Below, in pieces: positions 33,096 through 42,961 of a stretch of 64,000 bases of DNA. A model generated the notes under the pieces. The model ran no database searches. It had not been told where the DNA came from and saw only the letters and a program-made list of their open reading frames with translations. The stretch's first letter is position 1, and each line of letters starts with the position of its first letter. Both the position numbers and the translations under genes were made by a program. Origin of the DNA: Aphrocallistes beatrix (lineage: Eukaryota; Porifera; Hexactinellida; Sceptrulophora; Aphrocallistidae); contig OY725496.1 of the NCBI GenBank assembly GCA_963281255.1, positions 2,790,001 to 2,854,000 on the forward strand, in the 5' to 3' direction.

Positions 33096-34372
33096 TACAA
33101 GCGCACATCGCTTGCTTGCGCTGCGCGGCTAGCTGACACTGCGTGTACGCAGAGTCACCCTGCGGACCCCTGCAGTACCCAGTCTAACTTATTTTGGGAA
33201 TTTTTTCAAAAAATTTTTAAATATGGTAAAAAAAGTAAAACGAATAATTTCCTGTATGGATGCGAAAATATAATATTCTAAATCTACACCACTAAAAAGC
33301 CAATGTCAACCGTTGGAAGCTAGTCTCTAGCCTATTTTTGTAATTGGTTTACTACTTTATGTATCTATTGTAAACGAAAGTAAACAAATTAATCATCAAA
33401 TTTACTCGAAAATATGATATTCGAAACCTACACCCCTGAAAACCACATGTCAACGGTTGAAAGCAAGTTTCTAGCATATTATTGAGATTTGTTTACTTTA
33501 TGTGTCTATCGTAAACAAAAGTAAACAAATTGATTATCAAATTTACTCAAAAATATGATATTCGAAATCTACACCCCTGAAAACCCCATGTCAACCGTTG
33601 GAAGCTAGTCTCTTGCATATTTTTAAAAATTCTTCAAATGGTGTGAAAATACTATGTATATAAAGGTGTGGAAATATGCACAATTGCACATATCGTATTG
33701 CTTCGAATAACGCCCGGGCGCTTATTTATTTCGTGCACCCTTTAGACCCGGCGCTTATTTTTTTCATTCGCTATTCTGACCCGGCGCTCTTTTTTTTGTT
33801 TACCACATTGACTGGCACTTTTTTAAATAGAAAAAAACATGCCTAATTACCTAGTTCAAAATCAAACAAAGTTAAAATAAAGATGTAGGTCACGCATGCC
33901 AATGATACCATACTACGTAGTATGCGATATTGGTTACAACAGCTTAGATTGTGATTTAAAGGATGAAATTATTATTATACATTTATGGTTTGATATGATG
34001 TTCAGAGAACTAAAATGCTCCGGCGTCCGAAGCTTATTCGAGCCCCGGCGCTTATTTATTTCGCTCACCCTTTAGACCCGGCGCTTATTCAGGGAAATAC
34101 GGTACTCTTTTTTATTGCTATACACTATAATACATTTAAGATATCAAACATAAGTTGTGGCTTTGAAGTATAACTATGACGATCTATTGTAGTGTCGTAC
34201 AATGGTTTCTATTGTGATAGTGTAGTCATTTATTTTGTATAGAAAAGGTGTGAAAAATTGTTTTCCATTTTTTATCCAGAGGTGTGAAATTTCGTTTAGA
34301 TCTTAGAACTTAATCCTAGTGATATCATTTGACACCTGCATGCCAATTTTCATGTTCCTAAGACATGCCAAT
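33096..34372 (-). mobile_element. Repeat B copy with three internal units and a MITE
   Basis: Three ~137-bp units (each with CATGTCAACCGTTG or CATGTCAACGGTTG and ATGATATTCGAAA) occupy 33190-33610. The MITE at 33693-34102 splits the copy. The 5' end is lost after GACATGCCAATTCT. Confidence 0.8.
33693..34102. mobile_element. MITE with CCGTATT ends, second copy
   Basis: TA-flanked, inverted relative to 18378-18651. It has an extra duplicated GACCCGGCGCT block and is 136 bp longer. Confidence 0.75.
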
Positions 34373-34378
34373 TCTGAT

Positions 34379-34565
34379 ACAAGATCACTTCGCTTACTTG
34401 CGCTGCGGGCTGGATAACACGTTGCGTCAGCAAGAGGCCTCTTTCGGACTCACATCTCTCGAAAAATTACCAAATCTGTCAATTTTTGATGCGTAATGAT
34501 GACGTCATAACATAGTAATAAGTCATCATTTTTTGATGATTATTGAGTCATAAAACGTGAAGAAT
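34379..34565 (-). mobile_element. Internally deleted repeat A fragment
   Basis: Decayed tip (ACAAGATCACTTCGC), then a jump to CTCGAAAAATTACC and one intact TGACGTCA; truncated by the following MITE. Confidence 0.6.
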
Positions 34566-34570
34566 AATAA

Positions 34571-34744
34571 CACAGTCAGGCTCGCTTATTGTCAACTACC
34601 AGGGGACCAAAAAATATGTTCATAATAGCGATACTTCATATTAAGCGAACTTGATTCAATACAAATCCTATCCAAAAAAATGAATTTGGGACCAGGAGGT
34701 TGGTTCATAATAAACGAATGTTCATAATAAGCGACCCTTACTGT
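34571..34744. mobile_element. pogo/Tigger-like MITE
   Basis: CAGTCAGGCTCGCTTATTGT and, on the opposite strand at the right, CAGTAAGGGTCGCTTATTAT are typical pogo-type ends; interior matches such as GTTCATAATA occur on both arms. Confidence 0.65.
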
Positions 34745-34745
34745 A

Positions 34746-35160
34746 TACATCCTTACTATTAAAACTCGATTAAAATATATATATATATGTAACGAATTGA
34801 CTGAAGAAGTTGCCAGGGGATGACACCACTAAGTTCTGACCTCAGACAAAAATGTCGACTCGGAATTATGGCGTCATCGTTACCTTTTTTATAAATAGAA
34901 ATTTCAGTTTTTCAATCATAACTCAGCCATTTTAGGTGATAGAAGGCTGAAATTTTAATAGAATGTGTATATTAATATGCCTCACATATGATGCAACTAT
35001 CATCATAAAAATGATGACCTATCAGTTTGTTATAACGTCATCATTACGCATCAACATTTACAAATTGACAAATTTGGAGATTTTCCGTGCGATACCGATT
35101 ATAACAATAGGATCGACGTATTTAGAGATGTTAGCATCCTTATAATTAATCAATTGATCA
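34746..35160 (+). mobile_element. Repeat A copy, 3'-truncated
   Basis: ATCCTTACTATTAAAACTCG starts it; it stops at ATAATTAATCAATTGATC before the hairpin tip. Both CREs are damaged (TGGCGTCA, TAACGTCA). Confidence 0.75.
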
Positions 35161-35345
35161 CCAAATGTTCACCATAAAAAAACAAGAATTTTGGAGATGA
35201 TTTAGTGGTCGCGCAAGGTAGACTTCTCCAAGTACATATTTATAATGGGATTATCCGGTTGTAGGGAAAAAATTGCAAAAGAAGTACTTCTGATATTTGC
35301 TATGGATCCAACAACTTGTATTGAGATATTTGGGTGTGGTTTTAT

Positions 35346-35995
35346 ATCCTTACTAAAAAAACGCGATTAATGTGTATTTACAAGTATAAATATACAAGCG
35401 CACTTCGCTCGCTCGCGCTGCGCGGTTGGCGTGCACTTTGTCTCCACCGGCAGCGCCCTGCGGGCTCCTGGGATAACATTGATTAATCAAATGGGACAAG
35501 CGCGCTTCGCTTGGTTGCGCTGCGCGGCTGGCGGACACTTTGTATCCGCCGGAGGCTCCCTTCGGCCGCCTGGAGGTGAGATTGGTTAATTATAAGGGAG
35601 ATATCATCTCTAAATATGTCCATCTTAGTGTTAAAATCGATAGCACTCGAAAAATCACCAAATTTTTCAATTTTAAAATTTTGATGCGTAATGACGACGT
35701 CATAACAGAGTGATGAGTCATCATTTTTTGATGATAGTTGCATCATATGTGAGACGTATTAGTATACAGATTCAATCAAATTTCAGCCTTCTATCTCCTA
35801 TAATAGCTGAGTTATGCCCGAATAACTGTGTTGCTTAACTTTTAAAAATGTGACAATGACGTCATAATTCCATGATGAGTCGACATTTTCGTTTGAGCTC
35901 AGAACTTACTGGAGCCATAGCCAAAATACTCCCACATGCCAAAAATTAGCTTTCTATGACCGGCAGTTTCTTCAATCAATTCGTTACAGAGATAT
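35346..35995 (-). mobile_element. Repeat A tip fragment and adjoining full copy
   Basis: 35346-35390 is a plus-oriented A 5' end; 35392-35490 a lone minus tip; 35496-35995 a near-complete minus copy ending TTCGTTACAGAGATATA. One CRE of the full copy is mutated to CGACGTCA. Confidence 0.75.
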
Positions 35996-36016
35996 ATACA
36001 TATATATATATAAATA

Positions 36017-36515
36017 AACAAGCGCGCTTCGCTTGCTTGCGCTGCGCGGCTGGCGGACACTCCCTTCGGTCGCCTGGGGTCACACTGGTTAATTATAAGG
36101 GAGATAACATCTCTAAATATGTCCATCTTAGTGTTAAAATCGATTTCACTCGAAAAATCACCAAATTTGTCATTTTTAAAATTTTTGATGCGTAATGATG
36201 ACGTCATAACAAAGTGATGAGTCATCATTTTTTGATGAAAGTCGCATCATATGTGAGGTATGTTAGTATACAGATTCTATTAAAATTTCAGCCTTCTATC
36301 TCCTATAATGGCTGAGTTATGCCCGAATAACTGTGTTGCTTAACTTTTAAAAATGTGACAATGACGTCATAATTCCATGATTAGTCGACATTTTGCTCTG
36401 AACTCAGAACTTACTGGAGCCATAGCCAAAAAACTCCCACATGCCAAAAATCAGCCTTCTGCGCCCGGCAGTTTCTTCAATCAATTCGTTACAGATATAT
36501 ATATATATATATATA
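36017..36515 (-). mobile_element. Repeat A reference copy
   Basis: Order on the plus strand: tip ACAAGCGCGCTTCGCTTGC; GC hairpins (here partly deleted); GGTCACACTGGTTAATTATA; GGGAGATAACATCTCTAAAT; ATGATGACGTCATAAC (CRE 1); GTGATGAGTCATCATT (AP-1 site); ATTTCAGCCTTCTATCTCC; CAATGACGTCATAATTCC (CRE 2); GAACTTACTGGAGCCATAGC; CAATCAATTCGTTACAGA; (TA)n. Complete copies elsewhere add CGAGTTTTAATAGTAAGGAT. Read on the minus strand the repeat begins TCCTTACTATTAAAACTCG and ends GCGCGCTTGTA, a Helitron-like layout without coding capacity. Confidence 0.85.
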
Positions 36516-36517
36516 TA

Positions 36518-36991
36518 CACTGCCCTACCAAAAGTATTCGTACACCTCAATATTTCCCATTAATATAGTACTAAAATGGCTATATTAAAGAATGATCATG
36601 CAGTTAAAATATAAGAGATATAGTATATTTGATTTCAGATTCGTATTCTACGCATTTGAATTACCTATTTTAAGTTTCAAATCAATTGCTAATTGCCAAG
36701 GTTAAAATTCCGGACCTGTGCCACCATGTACCACTTTTCTAGAGTCTCCACCACTGTAGCAGATGGTGATAGGTGACACAGGGTAGCACAGGATGATAAA
36801 TTTCGGCATAGTTAAAACTTAATTGATTTGAAAACTCTAAAATAGGTAATTCAAATGCGTAGAATACGAATCTGAAATCAAATATACTGTATCTCGTCTA
36901 GTTTAACTGCATGACAGTTCAGTAATAGACGCATTTAGTACTATTTTAATGGGAAATATTGAGGTGTACGAATACTTTTGGTAGGGTAGTG
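36518..36991. mobile_element. Tc1-type foldback MITE, copy 2
   Basis: 474 bp, TA-flanked, nearly identical to 26042-26515 (for example CGGACCTG versus CGACCTG). It sits in the (TA)n tract of the neighbouring repeat A. Confidence 0.9.
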
Positions 36992-36997
36992 TATAAT

Positions 36998-37854
36998 ATA
37001 TATATATAAACAATAATCGAGTTTTAATAGTAAGGATATATAAATAAATATACATTAATCGAGTTTTAATAGTAAGGATATAACATCTCTAAATACGTCT
37101 GTCCATAGCCTACTGTATATAAGCCCTCACAGTAACTTGACTAGGGATGCGGTAGATGGTTGAAATAATACATGAGCTGCCTTAAATCATTAACAAAGCA
37201 CAATAGAGCTTAGGAATGTATTAAAATTTAGATTAGTCACCATATGGTTGCGCAATAGGCTATATTTGTGACAAATTTCGTGATTTTCAGGTCGTTTAAG
37301 GGCACTCCTAATGTTTTTACTATAAAACTTTTCCATAGAACTGAGATGTGAATGGGTTAACATGAAAAATTTGGACTTTTTTAATGGAATGTTGCTACAT
37401 TCCAGTGTTGCTATGGAAACGTGTTTTGGTTAGTTGGGGTTATATTTTGAAAATCGCGATAGCCAGAAATTCAAATGTAATTCCATTTGATAGCGAATAT
37501 ACTACTTCCTATTAAGCAATAATATCATTTCGACGTCTAAATTAAATGTTTTACGAGATATTCGACAAATTACCAAATGTGAGCAATATGATAAATTGTC
37601 TAATAATTCGTAAACCATTGAATTTATACAAATAAATTATGTTATCATTTAATAGAATAAAAGAAAAAGTTAGTAAAGTTAGTAAACATAGTATCTGCAT
37701 ATAGTGTAATGTATTTAAACTGTACAGTATCCTAGCGCAAAATTTGGCGCCTAAAATCTAGCCAATCAAATTCAAGTATTCAGTACGGCATTAACATATC
37801 CATTAAACCCAAATTCAAGGCAGTGCCAGTGCCTTTGTGTATTAGAATGCTATA
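36998..37854. other. Repeat A 5' ends, then unassigned spacer
   Basis: Two copies of CGAGTTTTAATAGTAAGGAT at about 37018 and 37059. 37125-37190 (GACTAGGGATGCGGTAGATG) recurs at 63460. 37827-37853 is a relic terminus of the 17869 family. The rest shows no ORF or repeat. Confidence 0.5.
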
Positions 37855-39129
37855 GGTCATTCCATTCCAATTCGACCAACTGTTCCATGTCGAGCACCTC
37901 AGAAATTCTTGTAATTTTGCCTGTAAGTTTCGCATATTATGATCATTTGTACAATATCAGCTTTCAATACCTTTTGGTTTTATAATTATAGTCAATTAAA
38001 ATTTGACGATTTTTATAGTTTGGACACTCTTGTTTTAGAGGACCCTTAATCAAATGTGACATATATCTTTCAATTCTTAACTTAGATGTCCAGTTTTTTT
38101 ACCGGCTGTTAACGGTATCCAATGTACGAAAATTCTGAAAAATTTTTTTAAAAAAGAGTTGTTTTTTTGCTTTATAACGTTCTAATAAAGGTTATCCCCA
38201 TGTATCTTTAATTTTTGAATCATTTTACAAGTGTTTTCGTCACTTTTTTCTTCGAATGAAATAACAAGTTTTTCATATATTTTGGAAATTTTCATTGAAA
38301 TCCTATATTTTATTAATTATTAAGTAACAGTACAAATAAAATATATAACTAAGTGAAAACTACAAAATATCATTACTTTATCATCTTATAACACAAATAT
38401 CCTATTTTAACTGTTGCCACTCCTAAAAGTAGAGAGGATATACTTAGCAATATCCTCCCCCTTAGATTGGGCCCAGGTCTTCTAAAATATAGTTGTGGTA
38501 AGACATCCACAATAATTCTTCTGCCTCTTGGGGTGTTCTTTTAGTATGCTAATCGAAATTGTGAATAAAATATATAATTATCAATCTATTTAGTATCGAA
38601 GTAGAAAATATAATACCCCATATGATAATAAATTATCTAAATTTTATTTATTATGTAAAGACATCAGAATGTCTAATGCCGGCATACAATTCATATTTCA
38701 ACAGTTATCCAAATAAGGGTAAGATAGCTAATACGATTTACTCAATCACTTGGAGAATAAAATCCATTTTTCAGATTTCCTAAATACGATTGTAGTCAAG
38801 GAAATAACGTGATAAATCATCAACTGTAATTGAATCCTTACAAAGATACAACACTATTGTCATTCTGTGGAAACTTTCAAACAATAGAAGTTTGATTCTA
38901 TAATTGGTAGCCGAATACCACTGTTTGAATCTAAACTACAGATAGCATCTAAAGAATTTTGAAAATTGATATTATTCTGAAGTATTACCATTGAAATTCA
39001 AACCCTTTATTTCGAAATAAGATAAATATAGTGTTTAATTGGAATTGTAAATAATTAATTTGATACCTACTGTATTCCGATAAGTATAAAAGAAAGAAAT
39101 CTAATAAGATATTCAATATTTATTGCTCG

Positions 39130-39957
39130 TTATGATGGAACAAAGAAAGAAAAGAATTGCATCCTGACGAATATGCACTACTCTGGAAATCTCACAAAGA
39201 AAAGTGCCTTGCGAATTTTTCGGCATCTTCACAGGCAATGGAAAGCATTGCTGCGGTGGAAATTTGGAACAGGTCGATAGAGATGCATAAGGTACATTAT
39301 TCTGTATATATAGGGGATGGTGATTCGTCTTCTTTCAAAAATCTCATTCGATCAGATCCTTACAGAGGAGCAGTAATGATTTGAAAAGAAGAATGTCTGG
39401 GTCATGTGCAAAAAAGGCTGAAATCGCGTTTGAAGCCGAAATTTAGGGGGAGAAAGGGGTTATCGAATGGCTTTACAAACACTTCTTTCACATATCGAAG
39501 AATCACATGATTGTGTCCTCAGTCTTCATGGTGTTCTTCATGGTGTTATTTACAGGTCCAGATTGCACAGCATGAGAAAGATCCATTGATTCCAGTCCCT
39601 GTTCCTCGAGAACCATACCTAACCGAATCAGAGATGGAGCGGGTTAGAGAAACGTTCGAGATTTTTTCAAGTCTATCCCTTTGTGAGTGCCTAACCTTAG
39701 CCAAGACCCAAAATCCGATTGAAAGCCTTCACAATATGTTATGGCATAATGCTCCAAAACCAAAACGGCTTGGGCAGAGATCCGTCCAAGCTTGTGCAGC
39801 ATTAGCGGTCCTCAGCTTCAACCATGGCACCCTATCACTTTCGACTGTCCTTGCTGAGTTAGGCAAATCTGTCAGTCATGATACCATGAAACATTTCTCT
39901 GAACGCGATCATTTTAGAAATTTGGCTCGAGTACACACTATTAATGATCAGAACTAA
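39130..39957 (+). pseudogene. Mutator-like transposase remnant
   Basis: The frame 39157-39384 encodes HYSVYIGDGDSSSFKNL, then hits TGA; reading on gives KEECLGHVQKRLKSRLK. After a frame change 39511-39957 encodes CPQSSWCS, a linker with PYLTESEMERVRETFE, KTQNPIESLHNMLWHNAPKP and ACAALAVLSFNHG. The order GDGDSS, KxECxxHVQKR, CPxxxDSWC, KTQNxxESxH is that of multi-copy arthropod and cnidarian proteins annotated as Mutator-like transposases. The first Asp pair of GDGD is a likely catalytic site. Stops make it inactive. Confidence 0.75.
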
Positions 39958-40560
39958 TGTTAAATTCGTTAGCAGTAACCATATTTAATAATAATGATAA
40001 GTATAATGCATCTAAAATCCTAAAATAGCTATTAGACTTGATAAAAACCTAATTAATTTCAAACCCGTTTATCTCAAAATAATATTTTTATCCAAATTGT
40101 CAGGAGCAAAACAAAAATTCTGAAGAATTGAAAGTATTATAAGGGATAATTTCAATCAAACCTGTTTAAATAGTCCGCAAACAACACATCTATCGGCTCC
40201 GATTATCAAATTAAGCGCAATTTTTATCAAAGGGAAAAATCACCATTTTGACCGAGTTAGGTATTATTCTGTGATTATCTGGAGCAGAACAGTTTATATC
40301 GCTAAAAACGTCCGATGACCATATAAAGCAAATAGAGTCTAATTAAAAAAATGTACCAAAGGTTATTAACAAGATTAGATAAAATCAGGAAAAGTTTTTT
40401 CGACTATATTATTTTGAATAGGAAGAGAAAATCAATATTCAAAAAAAAAATATCCTAGATCTCTATTATATATTGAGTTTAAAGCATAAATAGGCTTAGA
40501 ATTACTATACAGAGCAGTTCCCTAACAATGGATAAGATATCACTACTATAACTAAGTGCT

Positions 40561-40610
40561 ATATTAATTCTTCATGTCTCCAAACCTTTGGAGACATGAA
40601 GAATTAATAT
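40561..40610. repeat. Perfect 24-bp palindrome
   Basis: 24-base arms (ATTCTTCATGTCTCCAAA core) around a CC spacer, perfectly complementary. The solo arm at 57323 has only the right half, so the palindrome arose in this copy or was lost there. Confidence 0.9.
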
Positions 40611-40990
40611 TTTGAAATTTTTTGATAAATTGATGAAAATATATGTTCAGATAAGAATTAAATCTAAACTAGGCAATAAGAATATCCAAATTAGCTAAGA
40701 ATATTAAGTAACTATATGATTAACAGCCGGTAAAAAACTGGAAATCTAAGTTAAGAATTTAAAGATATATGTCACATTTGATTAAGGGTCCTCTAAAACA
40801 AGAGTGTCCGAACTATAAAAATCGTCAAATTTAAATTGGCTATAATTATAAAACCAAAAGGTATTGAAAGCTGATATTGTACAAATATTCATACACTAGT
40901 ATGCAAAACTCACAGGCAAAATTACAAAAATTTCTGAGATGCTCGACATTGAACAGTTGGTCGAATTGGTCGATTTCACGTGGAATGACC

Positions 40991-41276
40991 CTATAGTATA
41001 TGATATAATGAGGTATTCGTCGGGGTAGTGCATATTGCAGGGAAATGTTTTTAAGGTTGGTGTTTCCCATGCGAAACTTGTTTTTTATTATAAATGTGCC
41101 CAAGTTGCTTTTTTATCATTTTTAGATCCTTATAAGGGTTCTAAAAAATAATCCCGATTTTTATAACTCCAGCCCCAATATTTCGCCACTTTGAGCCACT
41201 TGTATCACCTGGTGTCGCTCTAAAAACGACACATTTCAAATGCGAAATGTCCCACAGCTATAACCTCTTTCAACAG
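40991..41276. other. Spacer with shared repeat sequence
   Basis: ACACATTTCAAATGCGAAATGTCCC recurs at 60138 in similar form. TAAGGTTGGTGTTTCCC at 41052 pairs with GGAAACACCAACCTTA at 42258, possible ends of a 1.2-kb element. Confidence 0.4.
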
Positions 41277-41528
41277 TGTCAGATCATCTTTTTAATGCTG
41301 AATTCATGCTCAGAACTAGATTTCCAGCAATTTGATATATATATTGGCCATATTTGGAAACATTTTTGTTTGACCGTGCCTAGCAACGGCCAGAAATTTT
41401 TTAACATTCCTGACCGTTGCTAGGAAAAGGCAACCAAAAATATTTCCAAATATGGTCAATATATATATCAAATTGCTGGAAATTTAGTGCTGAGTACGAA
41501 TTCAGTATTCAAATAACGACCTGGCATA
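41277..41528. mobile_element. Foldback MITE, 250 bp
   Basis: The arms are complementary over about 110 bp, for example CAATTTGATATATATATTGG and CCATATTTGGAAA, with centre GGCCAGAAATTTTTTAACAT. One arm occurs inside the Tc1-like gene near 30700. Confidence 0.85.
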
Positions 41529-42955
41529 GTCAAATAAAGTTATAGGTATGGGATTTCGGCGGAAACTGTCGGACATGGTCATTTTTGGGCCCCCAGTGAT
41601 AACTCTCAACTTTTTCACACTTTTGAAGGTGACATGATGTTAAAATATTTGATATGTCATATTTTGAAGTTAAGTATTACTATAAGTTGTTGATTTAGGA
41701 TGTTTTGATGTTATTTATTATCAGAATACAGTAAAAACAAATGGAAATCAAGCCTTTCCGAAGAAAAAAGCTTTGTAGCCAGTATTTAGCACTTAAAAAA
41801 ATCAATTTACAAAGGAGGAATCTCTAGTTACAAAGGTCGTAGAGTTAAAAACTCGACGGTTTTAGAAAGATCTCGTCACGTAGAACAAAATGATAGAGAC
41901 AGATTTTTGATATTCTACTTTAGAAAAAAGTTAAAATATTTTTCCTTACGAAAATCTGCCTCTAAATTTTTATAAACGAAATTTGAAAGAAAAAATTATT
42001 TGGGTTAAAATTGAAAATTCTATTCCTATTATTTTCTTTATTCAACCATTTTGTGCAAGAATAATTGAGTAAAAGAGGCATAAGGCATTAAAGTTTCCTT
42101 GAATGTCCTCTATAAATTAGGTCATTTGGGAAAAAAAAAATTTTTCTCTTACTTCTTGGGCTCCCGAAAAGGGTATTTTGGCAGATAACTCATCGAGAAT
42201 AGTTTCCACCAAAAATTTCAGGATAAAATAATGAAAACTTTTAAAGTTAGTTCTGGAAGGAAACACCAACCTTAAAGCGAAACGCGCTTCACCTAAGCCA
42301 ATGCGTTTAATTTTTTTGAAAACACGTTTAGCCTACAACATAAATATAATAACGACCACAATATTTATATACGCATAGCCATCTAAGGTCATTGATGTAA
42401 ACACACCTGCTTCCCCAGAAAAAAAAATTACAGTACACCCTCGCTATTATAAAAGCTCTGTACAAATAATCCAAAGATACCTCTCTGAGCTCAAGGCCAG
42501 AGAGAATGCGAGTGACTTTATTTGAATGAATTTTGCTAGATTATGTTAAAAATTTTAGCAGTAGCAAAACATCATTAATCTCGTGACCCTTAGGGGTCGC
42601 GAAATTTCATTCAGGGGTTGCAGCTGCGACCCCAGCGATATCGCGTACCGCCACTGCTAATAAATTATAAGATAGCATTGAAATATTTTGAAATGTTCCG
42701 CTCCTATAATATTATTTTTCATTTTCGAATGACAGGTCTCTGATGGTTCCTATTTACCAATCTTCATCGTAGCGATATAATACATATTGACCAAGAGAGT
42801 ATTTTTCTAGATTCAAACTAGCAGGTGTTTTTGTTATTTGAGAGTGTAGACTAAATCCTTAAATTTACTTTCTGTTCCAGATAGCCTATTAACTGTGAGT
42901 TCCTTATCGGAATGAGGAATAAAACAATGAAAACTACGTATTCCTTGAATCTTAG
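41529..42955. other. Spacer, few features
   Basis: No coding region recognised. CAGTACACCCTCGCTATTAT at 42432 resembles a pogo-type terminus. GGGGTCGC (42593) and GCGACCCC (about 42627) form a short inverted pair. Confidence 0.4.
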
Positions 42956-42961
42956 ATGTTT

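Larger units (their letters stand above)
37855..40990 (+). mobile_element. 3.1-kb transposon with ~300-bp TIRs
   Basis: Arms starting GGTCATTCCA (left) and, on the opposite strand, GGTCATTCCACG (right) run through CGACCAACTGTTC, CAATATCAGCTTTCAATACC and ACTTAGATGTCCAG over about 250-300 bp. CTATA directly adjoins both ends. A solo right arm lies at 57323-57727. The interior holds a broken Mutator-like transposase. Long TIRs suit Mutator-type elements, but a 5-bp duplication would not. Confidence 0.8.

Noticed and set aside
36017-36515. Repeat A as a classical TIR MITE with TCCTTACTATTAAAACTCG ends on both sides
   Set aside because: Some loci have this motif on both sides, but these are joins of oppositely oriented or adjoining copies; single copies have the motif at one side and the GC hairpin tip at the other.
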